Shown here piece after piece: positions 13,298 through 21,905 of a DNA stretch of 33,877 bases (position 1 is the stretch's first letter; each line of letters opens with the position of its first letter). The position numbers and the translations under genes were made by a program. The DNA comes from an uncultured Pseudomonadota bacterium (lineage in GTDB: Bacteria; Pseudomonadota; Alphaproteobacteria; Rs-D84): the NCBI GenBank assembly GCA_902799285.1, contig CADCAA010000006.1:1-33877 (forward strand), written 5' to 3'. Below the pieces are notes generated by a model. It was not told where the DNA came from, ran no database searches, and worked only from the letters and a program-made list of their open reading frames with translations.

Positions 13298-14599
13298 ATG
13301 TTTCGACCTGTGGTTATTATACCTTGTTTTAATCATGCTGATGCGTTTGCAACTGTTGCGAAGCGTATATCTGCGTTCAAAACACCGGTGATTGTCGTTG
13401 ATGACGGCAGTACAACCCCGCAATCAAAAAAATTAAAACAGATTTGTGATGCGCACACTTTTATATACGTAAAACGCGAAAAAAATGGTGGCAAAGGCAC
13501 GGCTATGATTACCGGATTTCACAAAGCGACCGAGCACGGCTTTTCCCACGCCATACAAATTGATGCCGATGGTCAGCACAATACCGCCGATATTGCACGC
13601 TTCATAGCATTGGCAAAAAAATCACCGCACGCATTGATTATGGGACAACCGGTATACGATTCTTCGGCACCAAAGTCACGATTGATTGGGCGAAAAATTA
13701 CAAAATTTTGGGTCACAATTGAAACATTAAATCGCAATATGCCCGATACTATGTGCGGGTTTCGTGTATATCCAATAAACGAAACAAATAAAGTTTTATC
13801 ATCAATCCATTTCAAACGCATGGGGTTTGATATAGAAATTGTTGTTAAATTGTACCGCGCGGGCGTTAAAATTATTACCACGAACACAAATGTTATATAT
13901 CCTGAATCTGGGGTATCGCATTTTAATGTATGGCGCGATAATTTCTATATCAGTTTGATGCATACATATTTATGTTGTGGTTTGCCGATGTGGCTGGTAA
14001 AAAAGTGCGCTAAAAAAATCGCAAATTTATTTGTGATGATGTGTGTTTTTTGCGGTGTGGCAAATGCGAAAAGTATCACGGAAATGCCAGCGGCACTCAA
14101 AACATTTACGGATAATTTAGGGACCGTATCTGCAACATTTACGCAATCAAAAACCATACCGGAATCGGTAAAAATATTTCGTGCAAATGGCGTTGTTAAA
14201 TTTGCAAAGGGCATCGGATTCCGCTGGGTTCAGCAAAAGCCAAATTATTTTGAATTCACATCCACACTGGATTCATATTGCGTGAACGATGAAAAGCAAG
14301 CATTGGCCGCGTTGCCATATTTTTCACAAATTCAATCGATGATTGATGATGTGTTAAACGGCGATATGACAATGTTTTTAATGGCGTTTAATGCGGATTA
14401 TACTGAAAGCAAGGGTGGTCGTTGGACGCTGATGGCAACACCAAAGATTTCCACAATTGCCGAATTTTTATCGTCTATGACATTGGCTGGAAACACAACT
14501 GATTTGAATCAAATGGTGATTATGTATAAAAACGGTATGACGATTACCATTGATTTCAAACGGATGAAAACGGATTTACCAGATGAAATTAAATGTTAA
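13298..14599 (+). CDS. Fused GT2 glycosyltransferase and LolA-like periplasmic carrier domain
   Basis: A 433-residue protein joining two aryl polyene functions. Residues 1-230 are a GT2 glycosyltransferase (VVDDGS at 33-38, IDADGQH at 88-94), like the N-terminal half of ApeJ. Residues 258-433 resemble the LolA-like ApeL (FTQSKTIPESVKIFRANGVV, GFRWVQQKPNYFEF). Between them residues 231-257 (MWLVKKCAKK, then a hydrophobic core ending VANA) look exactly like a signal peptide with an AxA cleavage site. The chain could be a single-pass protein with a cytoplasmic transferase and periplasmic carrier, or be cut by signal peptidase into two. Met231 (13988) lacks a clear RBS. The gene begins two bases after the ligase fusion. 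Confidence 0.8.
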   Translation: MFRPVVIIPCFNHADAFATVAKRISAFKTPVIVVDDGSTTPQSKKLKQICDAHTFIYVKREKNGGKGTAMITGFHKATEHGFSHAIQIDADGQHNTADIARFIALAKKSPHALIMGQPVYDSSAPKSRLIGRKITKFWVTIETLNRNMPDTMCGFRVYPINETNKVLSSIHFKRMGFDIEIVVKLYRAGVKIITTNTNVIYPESGVSHFNVWRDNFYISLMHTYLCCGLPMWLVKKCAKKIANLFVMMCVFCGVANAKSITEMPAALKTFTDNLGTVSATFTQSKTIPESVKIFRANGVVKFAKGIGFRWVQQKPNYFEFTSTLDSYCVNDEKQALAALPYFSQIQSMIDDVLNGDMTMFLMAFNADYTESKGGRWTLMATPKISTIAEFLSSMTLAGNTTDLNQMVIMYKNGMTITIDFKRMKTDLPDEIKC

Positions 14600-16724
14600 A
14601 AAGATTTTATTTTGTGGAATTTTTGTTTGTGCCGCGTTGTGTTTGTGCATTTTGCGCGGAACGTTATCTGTTCAAACGAATTTGAATTCTTTGGTAAGTG
14701 TAAATAATTCCGATTGGCCGATAAACGATTTAACAAATAAATTTTCAAATGTTGTAAATATTGTCATAAAATCCGACAATTTTAATGATGCTGTGGCCGT
14801 CGCGCGTGATACCACCGATATTTTAGCATCTGATAATGTGCCGAACATAAAACAAATAAATACTGATATTTCACTGTCGCAAACCATACAAAAATTTGCC
14901 GAGCATAAAAATTCTTATGTTGGTTTGGAATATCGCAAATTGTTAGAAAATGGTGAGTTTAATAAAATCACAGAACGCGCGGTTGCCAATGTGGCCGGCG
15001 CAATGACGCCGACGGTTTTATCGTTATCTGATGATCCTTTTTTAATTACGACGGATTATATTGGCAATATAAAATCCGCAAATGGTAAATGGGGCGTGCG
15101 CGATGGATTTTTATGGCAATATGTTGCACCCGATCATTATATTCTGATATCGGCAAATGTAAATTCGCGCGATTCAGATGATTTGGTTCGCGAATTGGGA
15201 TTTTTATCAAAATCACTGCGGAAATATAATAGTGGCAATACAAAAGTTTCTGTATCGGGGGTGCCGGTGCATACCGCAGAAATGACAACAACCAGCAAAT
15301 TACAAATGGGTATTTTTTCGGTTATTGCACTGATTGCGGCCGCGTTATTAAACATATTATTGTTTCGTCGTGTTGCGACATTGGTGCCGGTGGTTTTAAG
15401 CCTGGGGGCCGGATTTTTGGCTGGGACATTGGCCTTGTTTTTATGTTTCAATTCGCCGCATATTTTAACATTTGTTTTTGGTGTGACGTTGATTGGGCTG
15501 GGCATAGATTATTCTTTGCACTTTATGAATGCGTTGTTATATAAAAGCGATAAAAGTGTTCGCAAAAATATTATGCATTCATTTATAACAACCGTTGTGT
15601 GCTTTTTGCCATTGTTGTTTTCGGGGCTTTCTTTATTACAGCAAATTTCTGTATTTACGATTTTTGGTTTGGCCGCAATTTATTTTGGATGGCTGGCATT
15701 TATGCCGCGAACGATTGATGCAAAAATATTGCCTGTTAAAATGCCAAAACCGGTAAAACAAAAATATCGGTCGTATATCATTGGTGCGATTATTTTTGCA
15801 ATATGCGCGACACTGCCGTGGGTGCGCGTACAGAATAATTTATCACAACTGTATAAACCAAATGCCGAATTATTGCAGGCCGAGGCCCAGTTGCAAAAAC
15901 TCAGCGGTATTAGCACATCAAAATTTTTAATTATTCGTGCAGAAAATTTGGACAACGCTTTGGCAACATCAGAACAAATTAAGGATGAAACGCGTGATTT
16001 CTTTGATATTGAAACCATTTTGCCGTCCGTCGCGCGTCAAGCCGAAAACCAAGATTTGATTAAATCGTTATATAAATCCCAGGCAAGAAAAATTAAATCT
16101 GAACTGGGGCTGCGTGCCACGCCAAAATTTATTGAAACGCCACCCATTACGGTATCAGACGTTCGTAATGATTCCTTGTTCGGGGCTTTGTTTGATAAAT
16201 TTGTTCTGGATGATGGTAAATATGTATATTTGGTTGCAAATGTAGATTATGATTTTACCACAGACAACAAAAACGCGATTGTTGTATCACCGGTTGAGCA
16301 AATGACGAATTTAATGACCCAATATTCACATGAAGCACAACGGTTATTGGTGATATGTGGTGCAGCGTTGATTTTATTACTATACTGGATATATGGGCGA
16401 CGCGCCACGCTTTATTTGGCACCATCCTTGTTAGCCGTGGGTTTGACCGTTGCGGTACTGACCTGGGTCGGGTGCCCGATTACGTTTTTCCATATGCTTA
16501 GTTTATTTATTGTTGTTGGGTTGACGTTGGATTATTCTATTTTTCATATAAATTCCAATAATAACCGCGAAATTAAACCCGTATTATTTTCATTTTTAAC
16601 CAGTTTAATTGGTTTTGGAATTTTAAGTTTCGCCAGTTTCTTTTTGATTCATTCGATGGGCATAACTTTGGCATTGGGGCTGATATTTGGTTATGCAATA
16701 TCTTTATTCCTGTTCCGTCGGTAA
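14583..16724 (+). CDS. apeM: MMPL/RND-family exporter of the aryl polyene cluster (ApeM type)
   Basis: A 713-residue inner-membrane transporter with the MMPL plan: one N-terminal membrane helix, a large periplasmic domain, five helices, a second periplasmic domain and five more helices. Conserved pieces are LIGLGIDYSLHF in the first bundle and VVGLTLDYSIFH in the second, with the Asp used for proton coupling in RND proteins. Length is normal for ApeM-like proteins. It probably moves the lipid-linked polyene from the inner membrane towards the LolA-like carrier encoded just upstream, with which it overlaps by 17 bases. It ends head-on against the phosphopantetheinyl transferase gene. Confidence 0.88.
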   Translation: MKLNVKKILFCGIFVCAALCLCILRGTLSVQTNLNSLVSVNNSDWPINDLTNKFSNVVNIVIKSDNFNDAVAVARDTTDILASDNVPNIKQINTDISLSQTIQKFAEHKNSYVGLEYRKLLENGEFNKITERAVANVAGAMTPTVLSLSDDPFLITTDYIGNIKSANGKWGVRDGFLWQYVAPDHYILISANVNSRDSDDLVRELGFLSKSLRKYNSGNTKVSVSGVPVHTAEMTTTSKLQMGIFSVIALIAAALLNILLFRRVATLVPVVLSLGAGFLAGTLALFLCFNSPHILTFVFGVTLIGLGIDYSLHFMNALLYKSDKSVRKNIMHSFITTVVCFLPLLFSGLSLLQQISVFTIFGLAAIYFGWLAFMPRTIDAKILPVKMPKPVKQKYRSYIIGAIIFAICATLPWVRVQNNLSQLYKPNAELLQAEAQLQKLSGISTSKFLIIRAENLDNALATSEQIKDETRDFFDIETILPSVARQAENQDLIKSLYKSQARKIKSELGLRATPKFIETPPITVSDVRNDSLFGALFDKFVLDDGKYVYLVANVDYDFTTDNKNAIVVSPVEQMTNLMTQYSHEAQRLLVICGAALILLLYWIYGRRATLYLAPSLLAVGLTVAVLTWVGCPITFFHMLSLFIVVGLTLDYSIFHINSNNNREIKPVLFSFLTSLIGFGILSFASFFLIHSMGITLALGLIFGYAISLFLFRR

Positions 16725-17198
16725 AAGTGCGTTCGCATCAAATTTAGTCAATCGCGGCATATCAAAATGGCGTGTGGACGCAATGCAAATAACATAATCG
16801 CCATGACGCATAAATTGCCGACAATGCGCACAAGTGCCAAGTTTATATGTGGCCTCGGCAAAAGTAAATAAACGATAAAATTCTTTTTTATCCTTTGGAA
16901 TTGGCAAATGCATAAATTCGGCCGCAGCCGCAAAATCACGATCAACTGTCCCGTTTTCTATATCAATTCCGACCGGTGCATTGGATGCCGCCGCAACCAC
17001 AACCAGGTTATCTTTGTGTGCAATAGACGTGTGTTTTTTACCACTGTTTGCCGCCATTAAATGTCCCAAAATAAATTGCAATTTGCGGTTTTGATTTTGA
17101 AATTTTTTCACGCGCGCACGGTGCGTCGGCGACAACAGTGCCGTAAAGGCATCTGGATCCTTGCTTATTGAATCAATGTTTGCTATAAATACTTTCAT
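16704..17198 (-). CDS. 4'-phosphopantetheinyl transferase (Sfp/AcpT-like)
   Basis: A protein of about 164 residues that transfers phosphopantetheine from coenzyme A to the serine of acyl carrier proteins. VGIDIE and FTFAEATYKLG correspond to the two conserved motifs (GIDIE; W/FxxxEAxxK) that bind magnesium and CoA. It is short for the family. Its presence in the locus implies that it activates the two aryl polyene ACPs. It is the only minus-strand gene in the right part of the cluster; its 3' end overlaps that of apeM by 21 bases. The ATG at 17198 is preceded by a promoter rather than an RBS. Confidence 0.85.
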   Translation of the reverse strand: MKVFIANIDSISKDPDAFTALLSPTHRARVKKFQNQNRKLQFILGHLMAANSGKKHTSIAHKDNLVVVAAASNAPVGIDIENGTVDRDFAAAAEFMHLPIPKDKKEFYRLFTFAEATYKLGTCAHCRQFMRHGDYVICIASTRHFDMPRLTKFDANALLPTEQE

Positions 17199-17204
17199 AA
17201 TTCG

Positions 17205-17232
17205 ATTATAGATGAAATTTTTGTAAAGGCAA
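17205..17232 (-). promoter_or_regulatory. Promoter giving a probable leaderless mRNA (phosphopantetheinyl transferase)
   Basis: On the minus strand TTGCCT (17232-17227), 16 bases, TATAAT (17210-17205), then six bases to the ATG at 17198. The -35 coincides with the RBS of the divergent gene (AAAGG, 17225-17229). Confidence 0.65.
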
Positions 17233-17238
17233 GTCACT

Positions 17239-18138
17239 TTGAATACAGGCAATTGGTATCAACAACATGAACGTGGTGCTGGGAAATTCCGGCTGGGGGT
17301 TTTATTTTGGCTGTATAAAATATTTGGCATTCGATTTCTCAAGGTGTGTGTTTGGGCTGTATCGGGCTGTATCGGGCTTTGCGCAAAGCGGGCGCGCGGC
17401 TTTTCACGCGAATATCGGAAAATTTTGAACGTGTACCAGGTTGCACACAACGCACGGCCGACGCGATTTTCGGCACTGGGGCATATTCGTGCGTTCGCGT
17501 ATTCTTGCGTTGATAAAATGGTGGCAATGTGCGACGCGCGCAATCCGATAAAATTTGTTGTGGATAATAATGACGATTGGCGTGAACTGCAAAATCTGAT
17601 TCAAAATAAACATGGTGCGTTTTTGATTTGCAATCACGTCGGAAATATCGAGGCTTTGGCCGCATTCCCGGATGCGAACAATGTCAAAATGCACGCGTTT
17701 CAGCAAGTGCAACAAAACGGCATTTTTCATCAATTTATATCGTCGCATTCTGTGCGGAAAAACACAATTATTCATCCAGTCGAAGATTTGAATATCGGGA
17801 CCGCGGGCGAAATGTTTGATTATATAAACAATGGCGATTTGGTCATGATGGCCGGTGACAGGATTTCGGTCAAAAATCCGGGTAAAACTGTTGCGGTAAA
17901 AATATTGGGGCAAAAATGCGATTTACCGGCCGGTGTATTTCGGTTTGCGCGTTCTATGTCTTGCCCGGTTTTTGCGGTGGCATTGATAAACATTGGTCGT
18001 GAAAAGTACAAGTTATTTGTTCGGCGTTTGGATGAAAAAAACCTGGATAATATGGCGGCGGGTTTTGCGCAATTTACAGAACAGGCCGTTTTATCCGCGC
18101 CAATCCAATGGTTTAATTTTTATAAATTTTTCAAATAA
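17239..18138 (+). CDS. LpxL/HtrB-like lysophospholipid acyltransferase (second half of ApeJ, here a separate gene)
   Basis: A 299-residue acyltransferase of the LpxL/COG4261 type. The N-terminus WYQQHERGAGKF is the family signature, CNHVGNIEAL contains the HxxxxE catalytic pair, and MMAGDRISVKNPGK is the third conserved block. In E. coli-type aryl polyene loci this domain is fused behind the glycosyltransferase in ApeJ; here the glycosyltransferase is fused to a LolA domain and this part stands alone. TTG is the start, supported by AAAGG nine bases upstream. It probably acylates the sugar- or polyene-lipid at the inner membrane. Confidence 0.82.
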   Translation: MNTGNWYQQHERGAGKFRLGVLFWLYKIFGIRFLKVCVWAVSGCIGLCAKRARGFSREYRKILNVYQVAHNARPTRFSALGHIRAFAYSCVDKMVAMCDARNPIKFVVDNNDDWRELQNLIQNKHGAFLICNHVGNIEALAAFPDANNVKMHAFQQVQQNGIFHQFISSHSVRKNTIIHPVEDLNIGTAGEMFDYINNGDLVMMAGDRISVKNPGKTVAVKILGQKCDLPAGVFRFARSMSCPVFAVALINIGREKYKLFVRRLDEKNLDNMAAGFAQFTEQAVLSAPIQWFNFYKFFK

Positions 18139-18146
18139 AAAAAATT

Positions 18147-18878
18147 CTATTTGTGATATGTGTATTTGCATCTGGGGTAATTTGAGCACCCCAGAAAATC
18201 CCCAAAAGCGCCATGTCGCAACACCAATCGACCGCCGCAATTTGGACAAATCCGCGCAGCAATTTTTTTCTTTTTATCGTTTATGGCACGTTGCACGTCC
18301 AAGATATGTTCGCGGTTTGATACGGATTTATATTGCTTTATTTTTTGAATTTGGGCGGCGATTTTATTTGCCTGGGGCACAGATAATTTCACGTCACGAT
18401 AACATTTTATGCGGCCGGCAACTTGCGGCGTATACACCACCGGCACAGACATTTGCGGCAACATTAAACGACTGTTCATAGAAAATACTATTATCGGAAT
18501 AAATTTAGTCTTTGGAATCCCCAGTTTGTGTGCCAATGCATTTATATGCCCGCGATTTTGCGTGATTGGATTAAAAAAAGTGTAATTGCGCCCATGGTGG
18601 GTTTTGGTCCAATTTTCAGCGAATTCTGTTCCATTTATAAAACCCGATATGTTTTTAGTTTCTATGACGAATATACCATATTGAGACACAACAATATGAT
18701 CGATTTGGGTACTGCCCCGCCCCATTTTTATCATCACATCGTTAAACACGATATATTTATTACGCGGCAAAGTTTTCAAATGGCACGCAACAGTGCCTTC
18801 GCCAATATTAGTCTTCAACGGATTGCTGAACGCAAGCCACATCAAAAACACCACAGCAAAAACAATCGCTGTATACAT
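18147..18878 (-). CDS. NERD-domain protein with C-terminal topoisomerase-type zinc ribbon
   Basis: A 243-residue protein. Residues 3-17 are a membrane segment. Residues 25-150 are a NERD (nuclease-related) domain with [19 protein letters not shown], giving the Asp60 and Glu73-x-Lys75 pattern shared with restriction-type nucleases. Residues 213-240 form a zinc ribbon ([17 protein letters not shown]) like the C-terminal fingers of topoisomerase I. It may bind or cut nucleic acid at the membrane; the true function of NERD proteins is mostly unknown. A GGAGAG site precedes the ATG. It ends nine bases from the aryl polyene acyltransferase gene, convergent with it. Confidence 0.88.
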   Translation of the reverse strand: MYTAIVFAVVFLMWLAFSNPLKTNIGEGTVACHLKTLPRNKYIVFNDVMIKMGRGSTQIDHIVVSQYGIFVIETKNISGFINGTEFAENWTKTHHGRNYTFFNPITQNRGHINALAHKLGIPKTKFIPIIVFSMNSRLMLPQMSVPVVYTPQVAGRIKCYRDVKLSVPQANKIAAQIQKIKQYKSVSNREHILDVQRAINDKKKKIAARICPNCGGRLVLRHGAFGDFLGCSNYPRCKYTYHK

Positions 18879-18937
18879 ACTCTCTCTCCGTTATGGGTAA
18901 TTATACCACAAAATATTCAAAAATGGTAATTTTACAT

Positions 18938-18965
18938 TTGCGTTGGTGAAAAAATAATATATAAT
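18938..18965 (+). promoter_or_regulatory. Promoter of tRNA-Ser
   Basis: TTGCGT (18938-18943), 16 bases, TATAAT (18960-18965). The 69 bases between it and the tRNA would be a processed 5' leader. Confidence 0.6.
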
Positions 18966-19034
18966 AAGCCCGTCGTTCGGTTGAACAGAACACACCCACA
19001 GGTTTGAAAGACCGGCGGTGAACAAAAAGTTTAA

Positions 19035-19124
19035 GGATGGTTGGCAGAGCGGTCGAATGCGACGGTCTTGAAAACCGCTGACGGGGCAACTCGTCCGGGG
19101 GTTCGAATCCCTCACCATCCGCCA
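19035..19124 (+). tRNA. tRNA-Ser (anticodon TGA)
   Basis: Acceptor GGATGGT pairs with ACCATCC, anticodon loop CTTGAAA gives TGA, a long variable arm (near ACGGGGCAACTCGTC) marks a class II tRNA, T loop TTCGAAT, and GCCA is encoded at 19121-19124. The AT-rich accessory region begins just after it. Confidence 0.97.
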
Positions 19125-19153
19125 GTATTCCGGCATATATGCCAGTACAGATA

Positions 19154-19179
19154 AAAAGCCCGCGGTTCTGCGGGATTTT
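19154..19179. terminator. Terminator downstream of tRNA-Ser
   Basis: CCCGC (19159-19163) and GCGGG (19170-19174) with A and T runs on either side, able to act in both directions. Confidence 0.8.
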
Positions 19180-19273
19180 TCATGCGTTGACTTTGGTATG
19201 GGCGAAAAATGCCCTTTTTTACGCCATAATATCCTGCTTTCTATACACTGCCCATTTTTCGATAGTCAATACC

Positions 19274-19303
19274 TTGAAAAATAGCCCAAAAATCCTATAT
19301 AAA
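19274..19303 (+). promoter_or_regulatory. Promoter of the SEFIR gene with flanking inverted repeat
   Basis: TTGAAA (19274-19279) and TATAAA (19298-19303) form a promoter. The -35 lies in one arm of ATTTTTC (19254-19260) / GAAAAAT (19276-19282), and the left arm also matches CGAAAAATG at 19203-19211. These repeats could be operator sites. Confidence 0.5.
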
Positions 19304-19338
19304 TACCGTAATAAAATTATAAAACACAGGAGAAAAAA

Positions 19339-20799
19339 TTGGATACTATAATAAAACCGAAAGTATTTATATCGTATAGTTGGTCTGGTCAAGAATATGA
19401 AGAACGAATAAGAAAAATTGTCGACATGCTGAGAGAACATGGTATTGATACGGTGTACGACAAATACGATTTAACTCATGGTGCAAGTATATATACATTT
19501 ATGGAACAGTCTGTTAATGATCCAACAATAACAAAAGTTCTTATATTTTGCGATAAACAGTATAAAGAAAAGGCGAACGCGAAAAAAGGTGGCGCAGGAA
19601 CAGAAACTTTAATAATTTCGCCCAATGTATACGAAGATGCAAATTCTGTTGGAAAAGACAAGAAATTTATCCCGATAGTTATGGAAAAAGATGAAACAGG
19701 TAAAGCATGCTTGCCAACTTATCTGAACGGACTACTTTTTATAGATTTTTCCAGGAGCCAATCTGAAAATTCCGAAGAGTTTATAAAATTAGTGCGACTT
19801 TTATATGGAAAACCAGAATTTGTTGCACCAGCGCTTGGGAATATGCCGTCATATCTAGATGAAACGAAGCCACATTATATGATAACAGGTTTAAAGAAAG
19901 ATTGTGCTATAAATGCTTTAAAAAATGGTTTGTCTGGTGCTTTGAACTTATGTGAAGATTTTTTTAATCAGGTTTATGATTTTTTGGATAAATTAATAAT
20001 TGAATACGATCCTAACCAGACGAAAGTAGTCGATTGCGTGTGGAACAGCATTGAAGAGTTATTACCCCTGCGAAATGATTGTTTGGATGTTGTTGAAACA
20101 ATGATAGTTTGCAATAAAACGGAAGAAACTATTCGCTCTATTCATACGTTTTTTGAGAAGATACTTGGATATAAAAATAAAGTAAATACCAAAAATAGGT
20201 TTTGGAATTTTCAAGCAGATCACTTTAAATTTTTTGGATACGAAATATTCATGAACTTCACGACATTTTTAGTGGACAAAAGGTATTTTGAACAATTAAA
20301 AATTTTTTTGGATGATTATTATTGTAAATTTGACATCGAAACCCCAAAGTTAAGGAATTTTACAATCTTTGATTCCGATATGTATTCGTTTGATATTAAA
20401 AATAGAACGCTCAACCCGCAACGAATTTCACTAAAAGCAGACCTTTTAAAGAAAAGATGGCGTGGAAGAACAGAGGAATTTGAAAAATTAATGCAAACAG
20501 ATCTTTTGTTGTATTTATGTGCGTTAAATATGCAAACCCTGGATAAAACAGATATGTATACACGGTGGTATCCTGTTTCATTGGTGTATGCAAATCCTGG
20601 AGAGTATGCATTTGAATTATTTTTACGTGCAACTAGTCGTAACTTTTTTAATCAAACATTGGGCAAATTAGGCCTGACGTTGGATGGTTTAAAGAACATG
20701 AAGCAAGATCTAGATAGACTACGTGGACACTATAATGGACTTGGTTGGATTGATCCACAAGCTTTAATTAATTTGGATAAATTGGCCACTAAAGACTAA
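19339..20799 (+). CDS. SEFIR/TIR-like domain protein, candidate antiphage defence effector
   Basis: A 486-residue protein. Residues 5-160 carry a SEFIR (TIR-related) domain: KVFISYSWSGQEYEERI, then HGIDTVYDKYDLTHGASIY and MEQSVNDPTITKVLIF, with Glu56 a candidate catalytic acid. Bacterial TIR and SEFIR proteins are often NAD-consuming or signalling effectors of defence systems. The 320-residue C-terminal part (helix-rich, ending GHYNGLGWIDP) is not recognised and may be the sensor or oligomerisation region. TTG is the start, with AGGAG seven bases upstream. It is AT-rich, sits after tRNA-Ser and next to a broken recombinase, and has its own terminator at 20824-20858. No partner gene is evident. 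Confidence 0.75.
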   Translation: MDTIIKPKVFISYSWSGQEYEERIRKIVDMLREHGIDTVYDKYDLTHGASIYTFMEQSVNDPTITKVLIFCDKQYKEKANAKKGGAGTETLIISPNVYEDANSVGKDKKFIPIVMEKDETGKACLPTYLNGLLFIDFSRSQSENSEEFIKLVRLLYGKPEFVAPALGNMPSYLDETKPHYMITGLKKDCAINALKNGLSGALNLCEDFFNQVYDFLDKLIIEYDPNQTKVVDCVWNSIEELLPLRNDCLDVVETMIVCNKTEETIRSIHTFFEKILGYKNKVNTKNRFWNFQADHFKFFGYEIFMNFTTFLVDKRYFEQLKIFLDDYYCKFDIETPKLRNFTIFDSDMYSFDIKNRTLNPQRISLKADLLKKRWRGRTEEFEKLMQTDLLLYLCALNMQTLDKTDMYTRWYPVSLVYANPGEYAFELFLRATSRNFFNQTLGKLGLTLDGLKNMKQDLDRLRGHYNGLGWIDPQALINLDKLATKD

Positions 20800-20809
20800 T
20801 CTGATTTTA

Positions 20810-20995
20810 TTAACATCCATAAAACGCAGATTCTTGTTTATCAAAATCTGCGTATTTTTGTGCGATGCCGAACAGAGTTTGCAGGTTCACGTGCGTAGGC
20901 ACTTCGCCTTCCAGTATGTCGGATATTATTTTTGGTGACAAGTATGCTAAGTTCATGTATTTATATACCGTTCTGTCGGCACGATGAGCTATATC
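20810..20995 (-). pseudogene. C-terminal remnant of a large serine recombinase
   Basis: Reading on the minus strand from 20995, the frame gives DIAHRADRTVYKYMNLAYLS followed by PKIISDILEGEVP and ends at TAA 20812-20810. The LAYLSPKIISDILEG pattern is the conserved end of alphaproteobacterial serine recombinases. It lies in the same frame as, and directly after two stop codons ending, the hypothetical gene at 20999-21436. The recombinase N-terminus is 0.5 kb upstream. The central region is missing. The SEFIR gene's terminator lies inside this remnant. Confidence 0.6.
20824..20858. terminator. Terminator of the SEFIR gene
   Basis: ACGCAGATT (20824-20832) pairs with AATCTGCGT (20845-20853) and is followed by five T. 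Confidence 0.8.
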
Positions 20996-20998
20996 TTA

Positions 20999-21436
20999 TT
21001 AACGCACCACGATGTGTTTATGTGTGTTTGCTATATGCAAAATTTCTGATCTTATTTTATTACATTCTGAATCGGGGATAGAACCGTATGCTGCCCCTTG
21101 GTCTGGGTAATATATTAAACTAAAAAAATCTGGTTGATCGTGTCCATAATTGGAGCTTTTATCAAGTCTAATTTCATAATTCAAATCACTGTGTATCTGC
21201 TGTCCTAATGGTGCATAAATACGCATAATTTCTGGCCAATATTTCTTATGAACTGACCATATTCCACCATAAGAAATAATACGTGAACCAGCTTTGTAAA
21301 TACTGTGCAAATTTTGTGTATAGTCAACCTCATAAAGCAAATCTTTATCGTTTTGTAATGTTTTATGTGTCAAATTTATTAATTGAACAAGATATTTGTT
21401 AGGGATATCTATTGGGTATATTATTTCTTTAGTCAT
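20999..21436 (-). CDS. Hypothetical protein, 145 residues, lying between two recombinase fragments
   Basis: I recognise no family. The protein is soluble, rich in tyrosine, isoleucine and aspartate, with no signal or membrane segment (MTKEIIYPIDIPNKYLVQLI at the start; HDQPDFFSLIYYPDQG in the middle). AAGG lies about nine bases before the ATG. It stands exactly between the N-terminal and C-terminal remnants of the serine recombinase on the same strand, so it probably arrived by replacement of the missing centre. Its neighbour is the SEFIR gene in opposite orientation, so it could be an accessory of that system or unrelated cargo. Confidence 0.55.
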   Translation of the reverse strand: MTKEIIYPIDIPNKYLVQLINLTHKTLQNDKDLLYEVDYTQNLHSIYKAGSRIISYGGIWSVHKKYWPEIMRIYAPLGQQIHSDLNYEIRLDKSSNYGHDQPDFFSLIYYPDQGAAYGSIPDSECNKIRSEILHIANTHKHIVVR

Positions 21437-21530
21437 TATAAAACCTTAACTGTTCCAACGAGAATACTACAAATTTCTGTAATATCAAGTTATTTCAATT
21501 TTTGTATATTTAGGTATTGGAAAGTTTGCA

Positions 21531-21905
21531 TCAGAATTTCTCCCCGCCATAAATATAATCAAATGACTGGGTAATAGAAACGAAATTGGCATTATATTTT
21601 TCAAAATATTTCATCATATTATGGAAATCCAGAATTGAACGTGATAATCGGTCAACCTTATACACAACCACAGTATTAACCAAGCCATGCGCCATATCAT
21701 CCAGCATTTGTTTTAGTGCAGGCCGTTCCATCGTTCCGCCTGAAATCGCCGCATCACTGTATGTTTTATAATATTGCCACCCATTAAACGATTGAGATGC
21801 AATATAGGCCTTGCACGATTCTTCTTGGTTCTGCAAAGAATTAAATTCCTGTTCAAGTCCATGTTCAGTTGATTTACGCGTATAAATAGCACATCTAATT
21901 GTCAT
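21531..21905 (-). pseudogene. N-terminal fragment of a serine recombinase (resolvase/invertase catalytic domain)
   Basis: A 124-residue frame with the catalytic domain only: CAIYTRKSTEHGLEQEFNSL contains the nucleophilic serine, followed by YSDAAISGGTMERPALKQML and VYKVDRLSRS. It stops shortly after SITQSFD, whereas intact relatives of this type are several hundred residues longer and carry a recombinase and a zinc-ribbon DNA-binding region. The C-terminal piece is found at 20810-20995. The two pieces are best explained by an internal deletion and replacement, so recombinase activity is unlikely. The start overlaps the DUF2924 gene by 11 bases. Confidence 0.85.

Noticed and set aside
17404-17913. 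Minus-strand open frame opposite the LpxL-like acyltransferase
   Set aside because: Antisense to a gene with intact acyltransferase motifs, no RBS or motif of its own.
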